From the NCBI GenBank assembly GCA_016215315.1, contig JACRKG010000048.1, positions 1 through 60,103 on the forward strand: 60,103 nucleotides of DNA, given 5' to 3'. Below the pieces are notes generated by a model. That model was not told the DNA's origin, searched no databases, and was given only the letters and a program-made list of their open reading frames with translations. Shown here in pieces: positions 8,001-16,448 of the stretch. Positions within the stretch are counted from its first letter, which is position 1. The number at the start of each line of letters is the position of its first letter. Position numbers and translations under genes: made by a program. This DNA comes from Candidatus Woesearchaeota archaeon. GTDB taxonomy: Archaea > Nanobdellota > Nanobdellia > Woesearchaeales > ARS49.

Positions 8001-8855
8001 TTATGGATTTGCAAACTGAAATTTGCCTTCAATTATTTCTCTGAAAATCTTGTTACCTTGTAATGCTTCTTGGATGTAAAGAGCAGTTGTGCCTATTGAA
8101 TAATCTGTTATACGCTCACTTAAAAAACTAATGTTTATTTTAGGTTCTATTCCGTGTTTTTTACACAGCCATTTATACATTCTGCCTAAGTCATCAACAT
8201 GTCTTTTAGTTGTGCCGTATAAAAATGCGGGATCGTCTTCTTTTTTATTAAATGTTCTTGCGATAAATCTTTCAACACCTCTTGCATGTCCTTCCGTCAT
8301 TGCGTGGTCACATGTAATACTTGGAAAGCCGCGTTTTTTTTGAACATGATGAGCATATTCATGAGCAAATGTGGGAACTATTTCTGCTCTTTTTTCTTTT
8401 TCGAGAGTGACTGTTCTTAATATCGGATTGTAGCTCGATCTTGAAACAACAAAATATAAAATATATGCCAATCCCAAATAAATAAATCCATCAGCAGGAA
8501 AAGAAGCGTTTGGATCAGGAAGATGTTGTAAGATCTTTTCAAAACCCCTGTACGCATAATACATAGGAATTGTTCCTTCAACACTTAAAAAAGTAAAATA
8601 ACCACTTCTAGGCATATTAACATTAGAAGTTCCTAGAAATTCATCAACATCTGCTTTTACTTGAGCTAAAATAGCAGGTAATTCTTGTTTAGAATATTTT
8701 GGACCGAAATCGAAATCAAGAGCGTTGTTTTCTTTTAAACCTCGAAGAAACCTTTTTTGTTGCATTTCTCTATTTAACAACTCTTCAAGTACTGGAAGGT
8801 TATTTTTATCAAGAAGTCTTTCTTTTAGTTGTGCTCTTTTAAATTCAGGCCTCAT
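8001..8855 (-). CDS. zinc metallopeptidase-like protein (HEYAHH)
   Basis: This 284-residue protein contains TFAHEYAHHVQ at about 168-178, a zincin HExxH motif followed by an extra His, and TEGHARGVERF about 25 residues later, where a gluzincin-type third ligand Glu would sit. A hydrophobic patch (GFIYLGLAYILYFVV) precedes the site. It is probably a zinc peptidase, but the substrate is unknown. Its start overlaps the stop of the upstream membrane-protein gene by 4 nt, so the two are translationally coupled. Confidence 0.72.
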   Translation of the reverse strand: MRPEFKRAQLKERLLDKNNLPVLEELLNREMQQKRFLRGLKENNALDFDFGPKYSKQELPAILAQVKADVDEFLGTSNVNMPRSGYFTFLSVEGTIPMYYAYRGFEKILQHLPDPNASFPADGFIYLGLAYILYFVVSRSSYNPILRTVTLEKEKRAEIVPTFAHEYAHHVQKKRGFPSITCDHAMTEGHARGVERFIARTFNKKEDDPAFLYGTTKRHVDDLGRMYKWLCKKHGIEPKINISFLSERITDYSIGTTALYIQEALQGNKIFREIIEGKFQFANP

Positions 8856-9244
8856 GCTTGCACTTTTTCTTCTAAGTTTATTCTTGTTTTATTTCTTGTT
8901 GTGTAATGGTCAATTAGTTTTGTTATTCCTAAAGCAGTTATTGATCCTGCCCAGAAACACATTATATCTTGAGGATCGTAATGATCTGGACGATAAAGTA
9001 AATTATTAATTTCATGATTTGTTCCTAACATGGGAGGAACTAAAACTGATGCGAGTCTTAAATATTTATTCTTAAAAACCATTAATCCTATCGCAGTACA
9101 TTCTGCCGCTAAGAAGAATTCTAGCGTATGTCTTGAAATCCAGTCAGGTTCTCTTGTACCAATTATTGTTGATTCTCTTAAATAATTGCCATATAAACTC
9201 ATAAATCCATATATGCCTGCTTGAATTATTTTTGGTTTTTGCAT
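8852..9244 (-). CDS. small membrane protein, function unknown
   Basis: The product is 130 residues with about three hydrophobic stretches (near 47-60, 66-74 and 95-113), suggesting a small integral membrane protein with VLVPPMLGTNHEINNLLY in a loop. I recognise no family. It overlaps the metallopeptidase start by 4 nt, and the upstream gene ends 4 nt before it, so it belongs to a tight operon and may anchor or regulate the peptidase. Confidence 0.65.
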   Translation of the reverse strand: MQKPKIIQAGIYGFMSLYGNYLRESTIIGTREPDWISRHTLEFFLAAECTAIGLMVFKNKYLRLASVLVPPMLGTNHEINNLLYRPDHYDPQDIMCFWAGSITALGITKLIDHYTTRNKTRINLEEKVQA

Positions 9245-9248
9245 TTTT

Positions 9249-9674
9249 TTACTTCCAGAAATTAACTGTTGCGTATGTTTTCTTTAATAATTCTTCTAAA
9301 CCGGCTTTTTCTTCTTCAGAAAGTAGTTGAATTGTTTCCCATCTATCATCAGTAATATCATATTGGGTACTAGATAAGGGTTTGTATCCTTTTAAGTAAC
9401 CTGCAACATAAATCACCCCATCAATATCACTCGTAAAATCGATTAATCGGATTGTCTTGCCTTTGTAATATTTAGTTCTGCAGTAACTCTCATTACCTAC
9501 ATCATGACAGCTAAACATAAAAATTTTAACTATTCCGGGAGTACTTGGATTTCTAATAACGGGAAATTCAACTTCACCAGCTTTTAGTTTTTCAGCTCTC
9601 TTGATTCTTTCAGTGTGAGTTCTTAGCTTTTCCTCTAAAGCTTTATTAGGAACTTCGTCAGGTCTATAACACAT
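9249..9674 (-). CDS. hypothetical protein, first gene of the trmY operon
   Basis: The product is 141 residues, soluble, with a charged helical N-terminus, a mixed central part containing CHDVGNESYCRTKYYKGKTI, and a Trp/Phe-rich end. The start is strongly supported by AAGGAGGA 5 nt before the ATG. No family is recognised. It leads the reverse-strand operon with the membrane protein, metallopeptidase and trmY. Confidence 0.65.
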   Translation of the reverse strand: MCYRPDEVPNKALEEKLRTHTERIKRAEKLKAGEVEFPVIRNPSTPGIVKIFMFSCHDVGNESYCRTKYYKGKTIRLIDFTSDIDGVIYVAGYLKGYKPLSSTQYDITDDRWETIQLLSEEEKAGLEELLKKTYATVNFWK

Positions 9675-9821
9675 TTATTCTCCTCCTTAACACCATTATT
9701 GTGTTAAACAAGTGATATTAGGCGAATTAATATTTAAATCTTTCGTTTTTTAACCACTAAAGAGTAGTCATATTATCTTAAAATAAGTAAAATTTAAATA
9801 AATGGTTAGTTTTGGGAAAAT

Positions 9822-10736
9822 ATGCAGAAATTATTAATTGGTATTGGAGACCTTCATGGTCATTATCCTGCACTAGAAGCACTATTAAGTGGCTTGCAAG
9901 ACAAATATCAAATTTTTGAAGATAAAGAAAACTTAATCTTAAGAGAAGGTGTTGAATTAAATTTTACCGGAGATTACATTGATAGAGGAGAACAAGGGTT
10001 AAAAATAATTCAAACATTAATGCAATTAAAAGAAAGAAATCCTTCTTCAGTTCATCAATTATTTGGTAATCATGAATTAATGGCTTTAGGTTGCTTGGAT
10101 TTTGTTAGAAATGATTTAGAAAATGGTGGTGTGAGCTTTCCTTGGAGTGTTCATGGCGCGAATGGAGGAATGAATTTTCTAGAGGAGTTTGGAAACCTAC
10201 ATGATAAAGAAACAGTCATTACTACGCTTGATATTTATGTTCAAAGAATGTCTAGAGGAGGAGATATTGGTACGTGGATAAGAAAGCTCGAACCATTGCA
10301 CTTCACAGAGTTTTTAGGCAAAAAAGTTTTATTTGTTCATGCGGGTTTACCTAATGACTTGAGAGATGCAAAAACTCTTGAACAATATATTGAAGAATTT
10401 AAAAAATATTTAGTTGTTGATACTAATACTGCCGGTGGTTCATTACAAAAGTATGTTAGAAATAATTTAGTAGGTAATCATAGTGTTTTTTGGGATAGAA
10501 GCTTTCCTAGAATTTCTGATAAATCAGTTGCCAAAGATATTGTGAAAAAGGTAGGTGTTGATCACATAGTTATTGGACATACTCCTGGAACTGAAATAAA
10601 TAATTATTTTGGCAGAATATTTAACATTGATGTTGGTATGACTCCTGCTTATGGAGAAAATACTCCTGCAGCAATAGTGTTTAAAAAAGAGGGAATTTAT
10701 GGGTTTTATGCAGGGAAAGGGGAAGTTAAGTTATAA
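9822..10736 (+). CDS. calcineurin-like metallophosphatase (PPP-type)
   Basis: This 304-residue protein has every metal-site motif of PPP-family phosphatases: GDLHGH (8-13), GDYIDRG, LFGNHELMA, a later WDRSFP, IGHTPG with the second His, and NIDVGM near the end. It most resembles small Ser/Thr protein phosphatases or ApaH-like enzymes; the substrate cannot be told. A TTTAAATA box lies about 25-30 nt before the ATG. It is monocistronic and convergent with fic. Confidence 0.85.
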   Translation: MQKLLIGIGDLHGHYPALEALLSGLQDKYQIFEDKENLILREGVELNFTGDYIDRGEQGLKIIQTLMQLKERNPSSVHQLFGNHELMALGCLDFVRNDLENGGVSFPWSVHGANGGMNFLEEFGNLHDKETVITTLDIYVQRMSRGGDIGTWIRKLEPLHFTEFLGKKVLFVHAGLPNDLRDAKTLEQYIEEFKKYLVVDTNTAGGSLQKYVRNNLVGNHSVFWDRSFPRISDKSVAKDIVKKVGVDHIVIGHTPGTEINNYFGRIFNIDVGMTPAYGENTPAAIVFKKEGIYGFYAGKGEVKL

Positions 10737-10746
10737 AATTACAGAC

Positions 10747-11640
10747 TTATTTTTGCAAGGTGTATTTTTTGTATTCTTTGAAATATCTTTTTATCAAATA
10801 TTGAACAAATATATATTCTTTTCCAGTTTTTTGTGATCTTTCTAGTGCTCTGTAGTAAGCAGATCTATTGGAGTATGAAATGTCTAACATAGGAAATTTG
10901 TTTTTATTTAGTATAAAGTTCATCAGTATCCTACTGATTCTTCCATTACCATCTGTGAAAGGATGTATTGATACAAATTTTAAGTGCACTAATGCAGCAA
11001 GTTCTACCGGATGAAGTTTATTTTTTGCCTGGTTGTACCATTTGAAAAATTCTTCTAAAAGAACATTAAGTTCTGCAGGATAAGGTAATTGTACTGTTGT
11101 TCCAGCTATAGCAACTTGGTGATCTCTTATTTTTCCTGCAATTTCTTTATCAGCATCCTGTAATAAAACTTTGTGCCAGTATAAAACTACAGTAAGATTT
11201 AAATCTTTTTTATGTTCTAACGTTATGTAAAAAAGTTTTTTATGGGATTCTGCTTCTTTAACATCTTTAACTGGCTTGTTTTGGGGTGATATGCCTTCTT
11301 TAAGCAAATTAGCTGTGTCTCTTAGCGTCAAAGTACTTCCTTCAATTCTATTAGTGTTATAGGTGAATTTGATAATAAAAGATTCAAGATATTTTTGTTT
11401 TGCTGTTTCAGGAATTTTGTCGTATTCACCAGAAAAATTCTTTTTTATTCTATCTAGAAGAGAATACCACTTCTCTTTAAACAAGTCATGAAAAAACTCT
11501 TGTTTAAGATTGTTAAGATTTTCAGGAATTTTTTTGCCTAAATATTTTTCTTTTTTCTCAATTTTACCATTAACTCGTAGAGTATGTTCTAAATAAAAGA
11601 AGTCTTCACGACCTATTTTACGCTTTCTAGCAACAACCAT
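10747..11640 (-). CDS. Fic-family protein with inhibitory motif
   Basis: Fic domains transfer AMP or another nucleotide moiety to hydroxyl side chains. The product shows the complete active-site loop HPFTDGNGRISR and, N-terminal to it, TNRIEG, which fits the [ST]xxxE[GN] inhibitory-helix motif, so this is a class II self-inhibited Fic enzyme. I place the start at the ATG at 11640 (297 residues), because an ATATTTATATA box lies about 25 nt before it, instead of 48 nt upstream. A perfect inverted repeat brackets that TATA box, suggesting repression. Its target is unknown. Confidence 0.87.
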   Translation of the reverse strand: MVVARKRKIGREDFFYLEHTLRVNGKIEKKEKYLGKKIPENLNNLKQEFFHDLFKEKWYSLLDRIKKNFSGEYDKIPETAKQKYLESFIIKFTYNTNRIEGSTLTLRDTANLLKEGISPQNKPVKDVKEAESHKKLFYITLEHKKDLNLTVVLYWHKVLLQDADKEIAGKIRDHQVAIAGTTVQLPYPAELNVLLEEFFKWYNQAKNKLHPVELAALVHLKFVSIHPFTDGNGRISRILMNFILNKNKFPMLDISYSNRSAYYRALERSQKTGKEYIFVQYLIKRYFKEYKKYTLQK

Positions 11641-11647
11641 AAACCCT

Positions 11648-11701
11648 CTTACCCCTACAAATATATAAATATTTCGTTTTTTAAACAAATGTAGGGGTAA
11701 G
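11648..11701. promoter_or_regulatory. fic promoter with perfect 12-bp inverted-repeat operator
   Basis: CTTACCCCTACA (11648-11659) and TGTAGGGGTAAG (11690-11701) are exact reverse complements. They are separated by 30 nt that contain the fic TATA box (ATATATAAATATTT). Half-sites on both sides of a TATA element are a typical place for an archaeal repressor, or for two dimers. The regulator is not identified. Confidence 0.65.
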
Positions 11702-11772
11702 ATATAATTTATAGATTAATTTGATTTTTTTTCGTAAAGTTTAATAACTCACTCTTTTTAAATTACTTGAAA

Positions 11773-12102
11773 ATGCAAAGAAAAGTTGATTGTTGGTATG
11801 GTTTGAATTGCCAAGATAAAACTCAAGGAGGACTAGTATCTATTGAAAGAAAGGCAATATTATGCATTGGTCCTAGTAAATCTGATGAAGTTCTCGTTGT
11901 TCAATATCATCACAAAAGAACAGGCAAGAAGTGGATAACTGTTCAAGGTTTCATCGTTGAAAGAGAAGAAACTAAAAACTCTTATGGATTGAGCAGAAAT
12001 TACACCCTTGAGGAAAAAGAAGAAATAAAGCAACTCATCGAAAACATAAATTCTTTAGAAGGTAAAGTAGAGTTTGATGAAGGCGGAACAAGAATAGTTT
12101 AG
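11773..12102 (+). CDS. hypothetical protein
   Basis: The product is a 109-residue soluble protein with a basic N-terminus, WYGLNCQDK, a beta-rich middle and a Glu/Lys-rich helix (YTLEEKEEIKQLIENINSLE). No family is recognised. The ATG at 11773 is preferred over a TTG 6 nt upstream; GTTTAATAA about 30 nt before could be its TATA box. It diverges from fic. Confidence 0.55.
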   Translation: MQRKVDCWYGLNCQDKTQGGLVSIERKAILCIGPSKSDEVLVVQYHHKRTGKKWITVQGFIVEREETKNSYGLSRNYTLEEKEEIKQLIENINSLEGKVEFDEGGTRIV

Positions 12103-12155
12103 AAACATTGACCAATAGTCCGCCACCTGCAATTGACAAATAAATATCACTTCTT

Positions 12156-12665
12156 TCAATCAACATCCAACTTCTTTAATTTCTTTAATTCTTCTTCAGT
12201 TAATTCTTTATCAAATTTTAGTTTAAAGAAATATTTGTGCAATTTAGGTGATTTTTTTGTTTCTTCCGATAATACAGTTCCTACTATGTTTACGCTTTCT
12301 CCCGTTTCTTTATTGTCTATTGTTATGTCAAAAGGCAATCCTACAAATAATACCGATGCCGTGTATAAATTTGTTCCAGTTTTAGTTACACTTCCTACAT
12401 CACAATCTGAGGTTTTGTTAAATAAATGAAAATCTCTAACTCTTTGTGGTGCCGGAGGATCTAATTCCATTAAATAAGAATATAAATTTTTATCAGTATC
12501 AGCTACGCTAACAATAACTCCTTGAACGATATGTTCTAAATTATTATTGTCTGGAATTGCAAATTTTATTTTTGTTTTCTCAACTAATTTAGTATTACAA
12601 ACTCCTCCAATGTACCTTCCATCAGGACTTAGGTATTTAACTTCTAATTTTTCTTTTTGTGCCAC
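12156..12665 (-). CDS. hypothetical beta-rich protein, paralogue of the next gene upstream
   Basis: The product has 169 residues. It aligns by eye along its whole length with the protein encoded at 12741-13292: KYLSPDGRYIGGV / KYISSDGKYLGVV, ELDPPAPQRVRDF / ELEPPAPQRVIDM, and a C-terminal FKLKFDKELTEEEL / FWIKLDEELSQKEY. This is a tandem duplication. The fold looks like a double beta-barrel, PilZ-like at best, but the RxxxR and DxSxxG signatures of PilZ are missing, so function is unknown. Confidence 0.6.
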   Translation of the reverse strand: MAQKEKLEVKYLSPDGRYIGGVCNTKLVEKTKIKFAIPDNNNLEHIVQGVIVSVADTDKNLYSYLMELDPPAPQRVRDFHLFNKTSDCDVGSVTKTGTNLYTASVLFVGLPFDITIDNKETGESVNIVGTVLSEETKKSPKLHKYFFKLKFDKELTEEELKKLKKLDVD

Positions 12666-12670
12666 GGTAT

Positions 12671-12742
12671 TAGTTTATGGTTCATAGTTTATAGGTTGTC
12701 GAGTTTTTTTACTATAAACTCCAAACCTCGAACTACAAACTC
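12671..12742. repeat. heptad palindromic repeat (family A), copy 6
   Basis: This is a full palindrome between two tandem paralogous genes, directly after the TGA of the upstream one. Its centre is degenerate (GTTGTCGAG) compared with the usual GGACGTACT. Confidence 0.75.
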
Positions 12743-13292
12743 ACATTATTGGCGGAATATCATCATCCGTCAAATAATTTGTTATATCATCTCTATCAAA
12801 TGTTTTTAATGTTTCATATTCTTTTTGACTTAATTCTTCATCTAATTTAATCCAAAAAGCATACTTGAAACCGTAAAAATGCCCTGTTTCTTCTTCCAAA
12901 ACTACTTTTCCTTTTATTGGAATTTTAGTTTTTAATGAGCTAGGCGAATAATCAAAATCTAAAGGCATTCCAACACTTAATACTGTGTTAATGTAAAGTT
13001 TTAATTGTTCTTTGCCTACTTCTCCTACTTCAAAATAATGAGTTTCAACAAAATAATACATATCAATTACTCTCTGAGGAGCAGGAGGTTCAAGCTCCAC
13101 TAAGAAAGAATGTAATCCTTCTTTTGTTTTAGCAGAAGAAACAACCTTACCGCTTACTGCATGTTCTGTTTTATTATCAAAGAAACGAAATTTAGCAATC
13201 TGGTCATTAGTAAAATGCTCTTCAGATACAACACCCAAATATTTTCCATCAGAACTGATATATTTGGGTGTTAAGGGCAGTTTTTTAACCAT
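12741..13292 (-). CDS. hypothetical beta-rich protein, paralogue of the gene at 12156-12665
   Basis: The product has 183 residues from the ATG at 13292. That start is favoured over one 93 nt upstream because it matches the paralogue's N-terminus and has an AAATATTTTTATAC box about 25-35 nt before it. It shares the KYISSDGKYLG start, the ELEPPAPQRV motif and the acidic KLDEELSQKEYETL end with the downstream paralogue, plus an extra acidic tail (DDITNYLTDDDIPPIM). Role unknown. Confidence 0.6.
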   Translation of the reverse strand: MVKKLPLTPKYISSDGKYLGVVSEEHFTNDQIAKFRFFDNKTEHAVSGKVVSSAKTKEGLHSFLVELEPPAPQRVIDMYYFVETHYFEVGEVGKEQLKLYINTVLSVGMPLDFDYSPSSLKTKIPIKGKVVLEEETGHFYGFKYAFWIKLDEELSQKEYETLKTFDRDDITNYLTDDDIPPIM

Positions 13293-13357
13293 TCTATTCG
13301 TTTTTAGATGAATTAGTATAAAAATATTTTGACCTTTAAGTTTAAATGTAATCTGAA

Positions 13358-13681
13358 TCAATCTTGAACGTAATCTGCCACACATTTAGAATTCTCACAT
13401 CTGGGATTAGTAGCAATTCTGCCAACCGCACATATAGGTCCTTCAGGATCCCAATCTTTTGCAGCTTCTTTATTAACTACAATAGTTCCACAACCTCCAT
13501 ATACAACTGTAACACAATCACTGTTTTGCTCACAATAATTTTGGTCATATTTTTTATCTTGAGGTTGGTCTTGGCCGTTAGAAGAGTTATTTTGAACTTG
13601 ATTAACAGTTTGTGAGCATCCTATGATGAATACAATTCCAAAAACAATAAATAAAAATAATAAATTATTTTTTATTAACAT
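13358..13681 (-). CDS. predicted lipoprotein with Cys-rich domain
   Basis: This 107-residue protein has a hydrophobic signal (residues 5-20) ending in the lipobox-like FIIGCS (Cys22), an Asn/Gln-rich linker, and a compact domain with YCEQNSDC, GGCG, ICAV, RCENSKC. The even number of cysteines suggests disulphides outside the cell. Similar C-x5-C spacings recur in the C-terminal modules of the giant secreted protein at 48500-54721. Function unknown. Confidence 0.65.
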   Translation of the reverse strand: MLIKNNLLFLFIVFGIVFIIGCSQTVNQVQNNSSNGQDQPQDKKYDQNYCEQNSDCVTVVYGGCGTIVVNKEAAKDWDPEGPICAVGRIATNPRCENSKCVADYVQD

Positions 13682-13737
13682 ATTCAGTTTAAAAATCTAA
13701 TAATATATAAATTTAGCGTAAATTTAAAATTAATAGT

Positions 13738-14112
13738 TTAACAAAGTCTGGCCATTCCCGTTATTCTATATACAACTTTAGCACCGCCATATTCATCAAT
13801 TAGCTTAACATTTTTTGGAGGTTTTTGTAATAAATTTACGGTTAAACACCAATCATCGAGAGAATCTTTTTCATTTAATTTAATTTTGGGCTGTTTAAAT
13901 ATTTTAATAGGACTTCTCAATGTTATCTTTCCTTCATCATCTTTCAAAGGATTTTTTAATAATATATGAGAATAGTTATGTTCTAGTTCAAATTTAAGAG
14001 TGCAGTATCCAACTCCTACAAAATAAATGAAGGGTTCTTTTGTACGGTTCAAATCCCAATCTTCACATAATCGTTCAGCCAATGTTTTTACTTGTTCTCT
14101 TGTAACAACCAT
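13738..14112 (-). CDS. hypothetical protein
   Basis: The product has 124 residues from the ATG at 14112, preceded by GGTGA; a GTG 9 nt upstream is less likely because it overlaps that ribosome-binding site. It is a mixed alpha/beta soluble protein with YFVGVGYCTLKFELEHNYSH and IDEYGGAKVVYRITGMARL. No family is recognised. It is monocistronic. Confidence 0.55.
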   Translation of the reverse strand: MVVTREQVKTLAERLCEDWDLNRTKEPFIYFVGVGYCTLKFELEHNYSHILLKNPLKDDEGKITLRSPIKIFKQPKIKLNEKDSLDDWCLTVNLLQKPPKNVKLIDEYGGAKVVYRITGMARLC

Positions 14113-14329
14113 TTTACTCACCAGAATACAGGTAGTAATGTTAAATTTATAAAAATACTGCTTTATTATTATTACACTCTTAGTCTCTTATTTGTCTTAA
14201 GTCTTTTTACTACTTTTTTGCATAAAATGATTTTGCTAGTTGAGTCATTTAAATAACATTGATTAAATATCTGACGCCCGGCAATATTTATGATATCAAA
14301 CGACACCTTTGACACCTATATTATTCTTC

Positions 14330-14371
14330 CCAATAAAGCTTTTATATCATAGAAGCATTCAAAGCGAAACG
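14330..14371 (+). promoter_or_regulatory. purB promoter, leaderless GTG start
   Basis: GCTTTTATATC (14337-14347) is a good TATA box 25-35 nt before the GTG at 14372. It argues against longer in-frame starts further upstream. The 14113-14329 gap otherwise shows only AT-rich DNA. Confidence 0.55.
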
Positions 14372-15781
14372 GTGGTTAATAACAATATTTTATCTGAACG
14401 CTACACTACTAAAGAGATTAATTCTATTTTTTCTAAAGAAGGAAAAATTTTGGCTGAAAGAAATTTGTGGATTGCAGTGATGAAAGCGCAAAAAGAATTA
14501 GGACTTAATATTCCTGAAGAAGACATTCAAAAATATGAAAAAGCTAAAGAAAATATTAATTTAAAATTAATTGAAGAAATTGAGAAAAAAACTAAGCATG
14601 ATGTTAAGGCAAGAATTGAAGCTTTTGTAAAAGAAGCAGATGCAGGCGAACATATTCATAAAGGATTGACTAGTCGTGATTTAACAGATAACGTTGAGCA
14701 AATGCAAATAATGAATGCTTCAAAAATTGTTTTTAACAAATATGTTGCAGTGCTTAATAATTTTGTTCAGAAGTCTGAAGATTACTGCGATATTGTTCTT
14801 ACTGCAAGAACTCATCACAAACCCGCGCAGTGTACTTTATTGGGAAGAAGGTTTTCTATGTGGGTAGAAGAATTAATGGGTCATTTGAAAGATTTTGAAA
14901 ACTTTATTGATGAATATCCTTTAAGAGGAATTAAAGGTCCGGTTGGAACTCAATTCGACATGCTAAAGTTATTAGGCACAAAAGAAAAAGTAGATTTGTT
15001 GGAAAAAAAAATCGCAGATCAATTAGGTTTCAAAAATGTCTCAAGCTCTCCTGGCCAGGTTTATCCTAGAAGTTTAGACTTAATGCTCGTTTCAAAATTA
15101 ATAGGTCTTAGTTCTTCTTGTGAGAATTTTGCTAAAACAATGCGATTAATGGCGGGATATGATTTAGTTAATGAAGGTTTTAGCGAAGGACAAACAGGCT
15201 CTAGTGCAATGCCTCATAAGATTAATACTAAAAATTGTGAAAGAATTTGCGGATTAAGCAGTTTGTTAAAAATGTATTCGGATGGCATTTCCAGAGTTAG
15301 CGGTGACCAATGGGAAGAAGGGGATGTTTCTTGCTCGGTTGTTAGAAGAGTGGTTATTCCGGATAGTTTTTACACTAGTGATGGTGTTTGTGAAACAACA
15401 CTTAACGTACTAACAAATATGGGTGTTTACAAGAATACTATTAATGAAGAAGTTTCAAGATATTTGCCTTTCTTAGCAACAACAGAAATATTAATGCTGG
15501 CTATTGAAGCCGGAATCGGCAGAGAAAAAGCTCATGAAATAATAAAGAAATACTCAATAAAAGCAATAAATGAAAAAAGCGATTTTATTAAAGAACTAGC
15601 GAAAGATGAAACATTCAAACAAGTAGGTTTAAACGAAGAAAAAATAAATGAATTACTAAATGATAAAGTCCATTTTACAGGCAATGCTTCAGAACAAATA
15701 CTTCAAGTAGAACAAAAAGCGCAATACTTCTTAGAAAAATACAAAACAGCAACGAGTTATAAAGGGAAAGAGATAGTTTGA
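14372..15781 (+). CDS. purB: adenylosuccinate lyase
   Basis: PurB cleaves SAICAR and adenylosuccinate in purine synthesis. The 469-residue product carries ILSERYTTKEINSIFSKEGK at its start, the His-containing KHDVKARIEAF and LTSRDLTDN regions, ARTHHKPAQ, and the superfamily signature GSSAMPHKINTKNCERI. The start is set at GTG 14372 from the TATA box position; an upstream TTG would add 21 residues with no family support. It converges with a methyltransferase gene 8 nt away. Confidence 0.95.
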   Translation: MVNNNILSERYTTKEINSIFSKEGKILAERNLWIAVMKAQKELGLNIPEEDIQKYEKAKENINLKLIEEIEKKTKHDVKARIEAFVKEADAGEHIHKGLTSRDLTDNVEQMQIMNASKIVFNKYVAVLNNFVQKSEDYCDIVLTARTHHKPAQCTLLGRRFSMWVEELMGHLKDFENFIDEYPLRGIKGPVGTQFDMLKLLGTKEKVDLLEKKIADQLGFKNVSSSPGQVYPRSLDLMLVSKLIGLSSSCENFAKTMRLMAGYDLVNEGFSEGQTGSSAMPHKINTKNCERICGLSSLLKMYSDGISRVSGDQWEEGDVSCSVVRRVVIPDSFYTSDGVCETTLNVLTNMGVYKNTINEEVSRYLPFLATTEILMLAIEAGIGREKAHEIIKKYSIKAINEKSDFIKELAKDETFKQVGLNEEKINELLNDKVHFTGNASEQILQVEQKAQYFLEKYKTATSYKGKEIV

Positions 15782-15789
15782 TTTTTTAA

Positions 15790-16440
15790 TCACATTTTCC
15801 GTGCTGCTACAAACAGTTTATCAAATGGAAATTCTGTTTTCTTATCTGATTCTCTTAGGCCGGTCCATAATACTTTAAACTTTGCTTTGTTTAAGTATTT
15901 CCTAATCTCGTTTTCATTAATTAAATTAATAAATAATTTTACTTGTTTTTGGTAAACAACATCATAAAAACCATCTTTTTGTTTTTTTGAAGTTGGTTTT
16001 TGCAAGCTAAAATAAACGTAACCTTTGAACTTTAGTACTTTGTGTATTTGTTTTAGAACTTTGACTATATCTTGTTCAGGAATGTGAATTAATGAGTAAT
16101 TTGCAAATACTGCGTCAAAACTTTTAGGAGGAAATTTTAGATTCGTTATATTCATGAGTTGAATATTCAAATCAGGATAATGTTCTTTTGCAATTTTAAC
16201 CATTTTCTTGGAAAGATCTATGGCCGTGACTTTTAACAAGTGTTTAGTGCCCATTTCATGAGAAAGCTCTCCAGTTCCTGCGCCTATGTCAAGAACGTTT
16301 TGGTTTGGTTCGAGCAAAGCTAGAAATTTTTCTATAAAACGATGATCATGCTCTGCAGATTTTACTTTTGTTTTATGCAATCTAGCAATAATATCATACG
16401 CTTTTTTAACCTTAGAAATAATATCTTTACTATTCATCAT
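15790..16440 (-). CDS. SAM-dependent methyltransferase, class I
   Basis: The 216-residue protein has motif I VLDIGAGTGELSHEMG, an acidic motif II (VTAIDLSKKMVKIAKEH), and motif IV/post-IV FDAVFANYSLIHIPEQD, giving a Rossmann-fold Methyltransf_11/25-type domain. The C-terminus WTGLRESDKKTEFPFDKLFVAARK is typical of small-molecule methyltransferases. The substrate is unknown. It starts 8 nt after AMP phosphorylase in the same direction, so it is probably co-transcribed. Confidence 0.82.
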   Translation of the reverse strand: MMNSKDIISKVKKAYDIIARLHKTKVKSAEHDHRFIEKFLALLEPNQNVLDIGAGTGELSHEMGTKHLLKVTAIDLSKKMVKIAKEHYPDLNIQLMNITNLKFPPKSFDAVFANYSLIHIPEQDIVKVLKQIHKVLKFKGYVYFSLQKPTSKKQKDGFYDVVYQKQVKLFINLINENEIRKYLNKAKFKVLWTGLRESDKKTEFPFDKLFVAARKM

Positions 16441-16448
16441 TACCGCCT

